The position numbers and the translations under genes were made by a program. Shown in pieces: positions 38,804 to 44,427 of a stretch of DNA of 44,427 nt. Under the pieces are notes generated by a model. It saw nothing but the letters and a program-made list of their open reading frames with translations. It ran no database searches and was not told the origin of the DNA. Numbering within the stretch: the stretch's first letter is position 1; every line of letters starts with the position of its first letter. Source of the stretch: a virus; the IMG/VR virus record IMGVR_UViG_3300023174_000282, positions 1 to 44,427 of that record; one strand, written 5' to 3'.

Positions 38804-39786
38804 TCGTTCCTCATTCCTTCTGCGACTTTCTTCGCGTAAAGCTCAAGTGGAATCCCGAGCCGCTTGGCAATGCTCACCGCACTTGGCGTCAGCACGATTT
38901 TCTTTGGCGCTGTGCTGCGCGTTGCAGGAGCAACTACTGTCGAGCGACGCGTGGGTTTTTCATTGCCACCGTTGCCATCCCTGAAATTCTCAGGGAACTT
39001 CTCGCGCATCCGAGCGTCAATACGCTCGTAATACGAATCGGATCGGGGGTCTACCCCCTCCTCCTCGACCAGCTTCTCGTGCACTGCGAGAGCGAAGCCA
39101 GTCATTTCCCTATCCTTGTTGAACCAGCGGTTACGGTCAATCCACCTCTCCGCTTTTTCATCTCGGTTGGGTGCCCCACTCGCAGGAACTTGGGGCATAG
39201 GTACCTGTTGTACCGCATTTTGTTGCGGTTGTAAAGCTCTGGGACGAAAATTGTTAATTCGTTCCGATTTGAGCTTGGCTGACATTAAATCTTCTTGGGC
39301 GGCAGTAACTGCGTCCCCGTCACCAGACTCGTATGCAGCCTTGTATCTACGCTTGGCTTCGTCCAGTTCCTTTGCGGCAACCGTCTTAGCTTGCTCAATA
39401 AGAAGTTTTTGGTTGTTGTCTGCGCTACCTTTGAGTTGCTCGTTCTCTTGCAAGATACGCTGGGCAATAGTGAGTGCTTCCTCACGTTCACGTTCAGCAC
39501 GCTCCTTGGCGCGACGCTCCTCGTGGTAACCCTTATTAAGATGTGCCAAGCGATCACGTAGCTTGACATCCTTGTACTTCATGAGTTCTTCTTCGGTGAC
39601 CTCCTCTGGAGCTTCGGTCATCGGGCGACGACCTTTGTCTTCGGGACGAGTGTCATCCTTGATCTCGACCTTGACGGGGGCATCTTCGCCTTCGATCACG
39701 ATCTCAATTTCTTCCTCTTTCTCCTTGTCCTTGCCAACGATGTTCTCGTCAGGAAACTTGAAAGCATCTTTTTCATAGTCAGCCAT
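38800..39786 (-). CDS. Scaffolding protein
   Basis: A 328-residue, extremely charged protein without a globular core. Residues 1-75 are acidic (EKEEEIEIVIEGED); 80-180 are a continuous helix with heptads (RLAHLNKGYHEERRAKERAER onward); 180-215 are Pro/Gln-rich; 215-270 contain RWFNKDREMTGFALAVHEKLV; and the basic C-terminal 60 residues (ending in a helix-turn-helix-like RLGIPLELYAKKVAEG) would bind capsid protein. That plan, with acid N-terminus, coiled coil and basic C-terminal hook, is the usual internal scaffold of podovirus-like phages. It lies between the co-chaperonin and head genes. No separate protease is seen. Confidence 0.82.
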   Translation of the reverse strand: MADYEKDAFKFPDENIVGKDKEKEEEIEIVIEGEDAPVKVEIKDDTRPEDKGRRPMTEAPEEVTEEELMKYKDVKLRDRLAHLNKGYHEERRAKERAEREREEALTIAQRILQENEQLKGSADNNQKLLIEQAKTVAAKELDEAKRRYKAAYESGDGDAVTAAQEDLMSAKLKSERINNFRPRALQPQQNAVQQVPMPQVPASGAPNRDEKAERWIDRNRWFNKDREMTGFALAVHEKLVEEEGVDPRSDSYYERIDARMREKFPENFRDGNGGNEKPTRRSTVVAPATRSTAPKKIVLTPSAVSIAKRLGIPLELYAKKVAEGMRNE

Positions 39787-39795
39787 GATTTCTCC

Positions 39796-40206
39796 TTAAT
39801 TCACGCGCTCGATGCCACGAGGGTCTTCGACCACCGCTTCCACCGAGTCATCATTGATCAACCGGAACTCAGTGCCGTGAATTTTGAAGCGTGTGCCAGT
39901 GTTGGCACGACACATAATAAAGTCACCTTTTTTGCACCAAGGGCCGCTTGGGAAGCGTTCCTTATCTGAGTAGCACATCTCACCCAAATCTACGACAAAC
40001 AAGACATTCGTCAACAGTTGTTCGTAGAGGATGGACTGCGCAGGTTTGATAAGACCTGTGTCTCCAATTTCTTCTTCCACAGGCGGCAACGTCACCAAAA
40101 TTTTGTAGCCTTGGGGTTTGGGCAGTTGGCGTGCCTTCTCCACTGCGGGTTTATTCAAAATTTTGGATAGGTCAATCGCTTGCCCTGCTAAAAACTCACT
40201 CATCAT
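39796..40206 (-). CDS. GroES-like co-chaperonin (Cpn10)
   Basis: A 136-residue protein; ATG 40203 is also possible, with AAAGGAGAG just upstream. After a 30-residue helical extension, PQGYKILVTLPPVEEE (31-46) starts a GroES beta-barrel; IGDTGLIKP (47-55) takes the place of the mobile loop; VVDLGEMCYSDKERFPSGPWC (71-91), KKGDFIMCRANTGTRFKIHG and EFRLINDDSVEAVV complete it. Phage co-chaperonins such as T4 gp31 cap the host GroEL to fold capsid protein. The gene lies between portal and scaffold, right where capsid folding would need help. Its ribosome site overlaps the end of the preceding small gene. Confidence 0.85.
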   Translation of the reverse strand: MMSEFLAGQAIDLSKILNKPAVEKARQLPKPQGYKILVTLPPVEEEIGDTGLIKPAQSILYEQLLTNVLFVVDLGEMCYSDKERFPSGPWCKKGDFIMCRANTGTRFKIHGTEFRLINDDSVEAVVEDPRGIERVN

Positions 40207-40393
40207 CTCTCTCCTTTACACGCTCCAAGAGGTCTTCAATGTTTTGACTAGCGTGGAGTAGACCCCTCAAAACTCCTACGATTTCGCGGTACTCAGCGTA
40301 ATCCTTGGCACTTCCCATACCAAGGTGTTCCAACAACTCCTGACGGCGTTGTTCGTTCTTACCCAGCAACACTTGCATAACCCGTTCATCCAT
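40196..40393 (-). CDS. Small helical protein after the portal gene
   Basis: A 65-residue charged protein: MDERVMQVLLGKNEQRRQEL, then 'YAEYREIVGVLRGLLHASQN' and a helix ending DDE. All helical, coiled coil probable, no motif. It begins four bases after the portal stop codon and overlaps the co-chaperonin start by 11 bases. Small genes with this shape and position occur beside portals in related phages. A portal or GroES partner is conceivable; nothing in the sequence settles it. Confidence 0.65.
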   Translation of the reverse strand: MDERVMQVLLGKNEQRRQELLEHLGMGSAKDYAEYREIVGVLRGLLHASQNIEDLLERVKERDDE

Positions 40394-40396
40394 CTC

Positions 40397-42781
40397 TTAC
40401 TCCTCTTTTTGTCGTAACGTGGCTTCGATCTGCGCGGTGCGCAAGTGCGCGTCCACACCAATCTTGTCTTTACTGATCTGAATCTTCTCTTGCTCCAGAC
40501 GCAGTTTTTCGCGTGCAATGTCGGCGTCTTGCGCGTCTTTTGCGGCCTTGCGTTGCACGTCTTGACCCTTGAGTTGCATCTCGGCTTGCTGAAGTTGCAC
40601 CAGTGGGTCTTGTGCGGCTTGCTGGGCTTGCTGCTGGGCAGCTTGACCTTGGTGCACCGCCAACAACTGCTGGCTGGCTTGAGCCACCATGCGCGACAAC
40701 TGCACTTCCATCTCAGGTGGCATCTCAGCATCAGGTGCTGGCATAGACACGCCAAGGCGCTCCTCAATCTGGCGGCGGTAGGCAAAGCCTAAGTGCTCGG
40801 CAATATGCGCTTGCAGTGCAGCAAACAGCATCTGCGCTTGTGGGTTCTGGCCCATCTGCTGCGCGATCATCGGGTCTTTCATGAATGATGTATGTGTGGC
40901 GATGTGTGCATCATGATCTTGGTAAATGAACGCCTTGACGGGCTTGCCTTTGAGCACGCTCATGTTCTCGGTGACTGGATCAACGGGCTTCATGTCATCT
41001 TCAACAGGCACGAGCTTGTCGGCGTTCTTCACACCCAACACCTCGATCATCTGACGGTGCAATACAGGTAGGTCATAAATCTGCGGCGCTTGGCTTGCCA
41101 ACTGCAACACAGCTTGGTACTGCATGATGCGCTGGGCCATCGTAGAGGAGTTAGGGTCGCTGACAGGAATCACGTCCACTTGGTCGTAATCAGACTGCTT
41201 GATCTCACGATCCTTCGTGAAGTCAGGCGTGTAGCTGTACTCCTCTGGGGTGTAGTCGCGGATGATTTCTTTCAAGAGTTTGAACTCTTGGCGCATGGCG
41301 TAGTGCACACGGGCTTGCACAGCACCCATCGTCTTGAGTTGACGCTCCAACAGCGCAAGGGTGGTGCCCACTGGCGCGTTGGCGCTCATGTCGCTCACCT
41401 GCATGTCGGCGATAGAGCCAAGGCGACGAGCCTCGTTGGTGATCTTCTCCAACAGCCCAGCCAGAACCTGTGACGGCTCCTTGTACGGCAGGGACATGAT
41501 GTTGTCCTTGATCGCCCCGCTCGGTACATCTACGTCACGGAACTCGCCCGGAGCGATGGGGGTGTCGTCACCCTTGATACGTGCACCGCGAGTTTTTAAG
41601 CCACCGGGAAGATTAGACAGAGTGCCAGCATCAACAAGCTGGCGAATGATTGAAGTACCTGCGCGTGCATAACCACCAATGATGTGCACGAGGCCCATAC
41701 CGTAGACACCAAAGCCCGGAATGTAGTTGTACTGTGCAAAGTGTTGTCGTTTGAGTTGGAGTTCATCTTCTTCCTTCCAGTTACGGCGAATTGCCAAAAC
41801 TTCTTTGGTACCACGCTCATACGTGATCACATACGGACGGGCGATGCCATCGGGGTCTTCGTAACCCGGCAGGTCGTAGTCAACATGGACTTCAGCAAAC
41901 TGATAACGGTCGTCATCTTGCGTGATTGAGAAGCCTTGCTCCTCGGCCTTTTTCTTCTCGATGTCGGTGCTGATATTGACGGGATCGCCCAACTCAACAT
42001 CACGGTAGAAACCTGCTACCTGCAACTTGCGCACATCGTTCTTGGTCTTACGCATCAAGTGAGTGACGCGCTCAGATGTCTCGATGTTGGATGCGCCGTA
42101 AGGGATGATCACATCCTCTGCTGGCACGAACATAGACACTTGGCGACCCAGACCCGGATCGTAGTAGACCTTCTTGAAAGCAGCACCTGCCAAACCAAGG
42201 TTGAACAGCATGCGCTCGTGCTCGGAGCGGTACTCCACCATGCGCTCGGTCATCTGGTAATTCATGTCCACACGGACACGTTCGGCGGCTTCTTCTTTGA
42301 GCTTGTCGATGGCACCCACGATCTCGGTTTTTACAGGGCCAGCGGCAGGGAAAGTTTCCATGATTGCTTCGGACTGAAAGCGAATTGCGGCTTCAGCAAG
42401 CAGTGTAGAGAAAACCCCACATGACCCGCTCCACGGCTCTGTGCGTTCCTCGTAACGTAGGCCCAATACTTCCAAGCCTTTGACGAATGTATCTGCCCAG
42501 TCTTTGCGACTGTTGATGTCGGCAGTGATCATGTCATCGAGGTCTTCAGCAATAGATGCCAACGCGCTGTCATCCATCTCCTCTGCAAGGTTGGCACCAA
42601 ACTCGCCACCACCTTCGGCATCAGGCTCCAATGTGATCTCCACACTGCCATCAGACAGTGTGACTTGCTCGGGGTCAACGATCTCTATCTCTAGGGGGCT
42701 GTCGCCACCCATAGCCAGCACTTCGTTTTCTATGCTCGTGGGGGCTGAGTACAACCCCTTATCCATTGAACTTGTAGCCAT
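40397..42781 (-). CDS. Portal protein (P22-like)
   Basis: A 794-residue protein. After an acidic, low-complexity N-terminus (1-75), the portal core begins: SRKDWADTFVKGLEVLG (91-107), EPWSGSCGVFSTLLAEAAIRF (115-135), SEAIMETFPAAGPVKTEI (137-154), 'FNLGLAGAAFKKVYYDPGLG' and PAEDVIIPYGASNIETS. These are hallmarks of the large portal proteins in podoviruses. The C-terminal 100 residues are Gln/Ala/Lys-rich and form a long coiled coil, the barrel extending into the head. It is a dodecameric ring through which DNA is pumped in by the terminase. It follows a small coiled-coil gene two bases after its stop. Confidence 0.9.
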   Translation of the reverse strand: MATSSMDKGLYSAPTSIENEVLAMGGDSPLEIEIVDPEQVTLSDGSVEITLEPDAEGGGEFGANLAEEMDDSALASIAEDLDDMITADINSRKDWADTFVKGLEVLGLRYEERTEPWSGSCGVFSTLLAEAAIRFQSEAIMETFPAAGPVKTEIVGAIDKLKEEAAERVRVDMNYQMTERMVEYRSEHERMLFNLGLAGAAFKKVYYDPGLGRQVSMFVPAEDVIIPYGASNIETSERVTHLMRKTKNDVRKLQVAGFYRDVELGDPVNISTDIEKKKAEEQGFSITQDDDRYQFAEVHVDYDLPGYEDPDGIARPYVITYERGTKEVLAIRRNWKEEDELQLKRQHFAQYNYIPGFGVYGMGLVHIIGGYARAGTSIIRQLVDAGTLSNLPGGLKTRGARIKGDDTPIAPGEFRDVDVPSGAIKDNIMSLPYKEPSQVLAGLLEKITNEARRLGSIADMQVSDMSANAPVGTTLALLERQLKTMGAVQARVHYAMRQEFKLLKEIIRDYTPEEYSYTPDFTKDREIKQSDYDQVDVIPVSDPNSSTMAQRIMQYQAVLQLASQAPQIYDLPVLHRQMIEVLGVKNADKLVPVEDDMKPVDPVTENMSVLKGKPVKAFIYQDHDAHIATHTSFMKDPMIAQQMGQNPQAQMLFAALQAHIAEHLGFAYRRQIEERLGVSMPAPDAEMPPEMEVQLSRMVAQASQQLLAVHQGQAAQQQAQQAAQDPLVQLQQAEMQLKGQDVQRKAAKDAQDADIAREKLRLEQEKIQISKDKIGVDAHLRTAQIEATLRQKEE

Positions 42782-42783
42782 AC

Positions 42784-43146
42784 TCAGGTTCCTTTAGGTT
42801 TAGCGACCTTTTTAGCCGCAGGTTTCTTGACTGGCACTACTTTTTTTCGCAGTGCCTTGTATTTTTTGTCGAGTTTGATGTAGTCCTCGTTGAGCTTTCG
42901 ATACTCAAACATTGTCCTATCGACTGCCGAATTGTGCTCTTGCGCCTTAATAAGTAAAGCGTTGCAGTATTTTCTAAGGTCGTCGTGGATGCGTAGCATC
43001 TCGTGCGCGTAGCGGAGCATCATTGATTTCTCGTACTCAGGAACTTCTTTCCCTGTCATCCAGTGCTGTTGCTTGTACCACTCTTGCCACGTGATCGTGC
43101 GCTCGATCTCTTGCTTGTATGCGTCCAGTTTCTCCATCATGTACAT
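42784..43146 (-). CDS. Small coiled-coil protein between terminase and portal
   Basis: ATG 43146 with GGAG seven bases upstream gives 120 residues; the frame open to 43248 has no ribosome site and overlaps the terminase. MYMMEKLDAYKQEIERTITWQ and EWYKQQHWMTGKEVPEYEK open a helix-rich chain (45-100) and a very basic tail (KKVVPVKKPAAKKVAKPKG). The tail could bind DNA. It is encoded where small terminase subunits or terminase-associated factors often lie, but it does not show a helix-turn-helix. Identity is uncertain. Confidence 0.6.
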   Translation of the reverse strand: MYMMEKLDAYKQEIERTITWQEWYKQQHWMTGKEVPEYEKSMMLRYAHEMLRIHDDLRKYCNALLIKAQEHNSAVDRTMFEYRKLNEDYIKLDKKYKALRKKVVPVKKPAAKKVAKPKGT

Positions 43147-43159
43147 CTCATCTCTCCTT

Positions 43160-44427
43160 TTAATAGTATCTACTACCGCCAGCGTATCGCTTTGATTTGA
43201 AGTAGCGAATCTCCTCTGGCTCATCGTCAGGTAACCGGATAAACCCACCCGCTCTGAAGCGCATGAGCGCCATCACGGTTGAGTCAACCAAGTCATCGTT
43301 TGCAGCGAATGGGAAAGCGGCAATCTCCTCGACCACTTCTTCCCCCCAACGTGTTTCTGGCACCCACACAAGCCCCGACTGGATGATGTCGGCAACTGAG
43401 TTCAGACGCGCTGTTTTGTCGCCTGTGCCTCGGTGCGGGGTGAACTCCATCACAGGTATACCTGTGCGGCGAATCTCTTGATACAACTGGGTGCCCGAGG
43501 ACTTCTTCTCCACAATGAACGCATCAGGCTCCCACTCTTTCCATTCGGAATAGCACAGGCGCTTGAGTTCAGGAAACTCCAGTCGCCGCTTGATTGAGTT
43601 GAGCAGGATGATGTTGTAGCGGTCTTCCTTCTCGTTGAGGAACACACCCCACGTTGTGAGTGCTGTGAAGTCGGCACGGTTATGCGCTTCTGCCGCTGAG
43701 TCCAGCGACATGATGATGTACTCGCACTCAGGCGGGTCTTCCTCTTTCCAGATGTTCCACCACTCGCGCTTGACGATGGCGGCTTCCTCTGCGGTCGGGT
43801 TCTGCTGGTACTGCGCGTTCCACTGGAACAGTGGCATCGACGCCTTCGTGCGCAACAGCGCCTTCATGTCGAAGAACTCAGGCCACAACGGTTTCTGAAT
43901 GATGGAGCCGTCAGGCTGGTCGATGTCAAGAATGGCAGGGAACTCGATCACTTCGTACTGATCAGCACCCTCGTTTTGTCCCATGTCCTTCACAACACGA
44001 CCCGTCAAGTCGTTCAGGTGCCAACGTGTTTGGATGATCGCTACGCGACCACCGGGCATCAGACGAGTACGGGCACCGTAGGCGAACCACTCGTACGCTT
44101 TGTCAAACACATCAAAGTTACCGTTCAGCACGTCCTGCTCGGAGTGCGGATCGTCAATCAAAAGCAAGTCAGCACCGCGACCCGCGATGGATGAACCAAT
44201 ACCGCAAGCGAAATACTCACCGCCCACGTTCGTGTTCCAGCGTCCAGCGGACTTGGAGTCAGCCGCAAGGTTCACGGTTGGGAAGATCATGCGGTACGCA
44301 TCGGTGTCAATGATGTTTCGCACCTTCCTACCAAAGTCCACCGCGAGGTCTGTGGTGTGAGACACCATCATGACCTTCTTGTCTGGGTGCCTACCGATGA
44401 ACCACGCTGGGAAGTAGATTGACACTA
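43160..44427 (-). CDS. Terminase large subunit, N-terminus cut by window edge
   Basis: The visible 421 residues begin at the right edge with VSIYFPAWFIGRHPDKKV. The codon reads GTG but is unlikely to be the true start, since terminases have their Walker A loop (usually a GKSE-like text) immediately before this segment, i.e. outside the window. Inside: Walker B LLLIDD (about 87-92), the coupling motif IIQTRWH (130-136), nuclease Asp242 in MSLDSA, and a second acidic site DDLVDST (377-383). It cuts and packages the concatemer into the head through the portal. The stop codon is followed by the small coiled-coil gene. Confidence 0.92.
   Translation of the reverse strand, partial: VSIYFPAWFIGRHPDKKVMMVSHTTDLAVDFGRKVRNIIDTDAYRMIFPTVNLAADSKSAGRWNTNVGGEYFACGIGSSIAGRGADLLLIDDPHSEQDVLNGNFDVFDKAYEWFAYGARTRLMPGGRVAIIQTRWHLNDLTGRVVKDMGQNEGADQYEVIEFPAILDIDQPDGSIIQKPLWPEFFDMKALLRTKASMPLFQWNAQYQQNPTAEEAAIVKREWWNIWKEEDPPECEYIIMSLDSAAEAHNRADFTALTTWGVFLNEKEDRYNIILLNSIKRRLEFPELKRLCYSEWKEWEPDAFIVEKKSSGTQLYQEIRRTGIPVMEFTPHRGTGDKTARLNSVADIIQSGLVWVPETRWGEEVVEEIAAFPFAANDDLVDSTVMALMRFRAGGFIRLPDDEPEEIRYFKSKRYAGGSRYY

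Noticed and set aside
37727-38839. 370-codon plus-strand open frame opposite capsid-module genes
   Set aside because: It crosses three well-supported minus-strand genes and has no start signal; a frame left open by chance in Thr/Val-rich coding DNA.
44423-44425. GTG as the true start of the terminase
   Set aside because: The Walker A loop expected just before this point is missing, so the gene must continue beyond the window.

Overview
The window is a contiguous piece of a tailed double-stranded DNA phage (Caudoviricetes) genome, most likely a short-tailed (podovirus-like) phage of an aquatic Gram-negative host. Direct evidence: a terminase large subunit, a P22-like portal, scaffold and major capsid genes, two adaptor-like genes and a nozzle-like gene with no tail tube, sheath or classical tape-measure gene, and a holin/peptidase lysis cassette of Gram-negative type. 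Assigning an aquatic, perhaps betaproteobacterial, host is inference from overall gene style and middling GC content. Both ends are cut inside genes: a Cas4-like nuclease at the left and the terminase at the right. No integrase, repressor or DNA polymerase is visible, so the rest of the replication and regulation genes lie outside.

Left arm (about 1-6900, plus strand) is nucleic-acid metabolism: the tail end of a PD-(D/E)XK/Cas4-like nuclease, a small HNH protein, a tRNA-like structure, an SNF2-type helicase, a strong sigma70-like promoter (2148-2175), a coiled-coil protein, a MerR/excisionase-like helix-turn-helix protein, a candidate ssDNA-binding protein followed by a strong terminator, a 951-residue AEP primase fused to a DUF927-like helicase, and a small protein followed by another strong terminator at 6971-6997.

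Right arm (44427 down to 6999, minus strand) is one long, tightly packed virion and lysis block read towards the left arm. In transcription order: terminase, small coiled-coil protein, portal, small protein, GroES-like co-chaperonin, scaffold, conserved head protein, putative decoration protein, major capsid protein, a terminator plus promoter/inverted-repeat control region, two small beta-rich proteins, a family 2 glycosyltransferase, a run of small Lys/Gly-rich proteins, two adaptor-like proteins with a zinc-ribbon protein, several small tail-associated proteins, a 252-residue repeat protein, a 964-residue tail fibre, small fibre-associated proteins, the lysis cassette (membrane coiled-coil protein, holin, M15 peptidase), a tail nozzle protein, and four to five ejection-type proteins ending with a 2266-residue polyvalent protein that carries an HEVGH zincin motif. 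Genes commonly overlap by 1-8 bases (ATGA, TAATG), implying translational coupling.

The two arms converge on the 6971-6997 terminator. Two small genes that are easy to miss (25099-25269 and 29605-29784) were found by reading the minus strand. The points most worth a second look are the tRNA-like element without a normal anticodon arm, the Gly-Gly/RADG-GKTKG sequence tag shared by several small virion proteins, the giant zincin protein, the phage GroES and glycosyltransferase inside the head module, and the inverted-repeat-rich control region behind the capsid gene.
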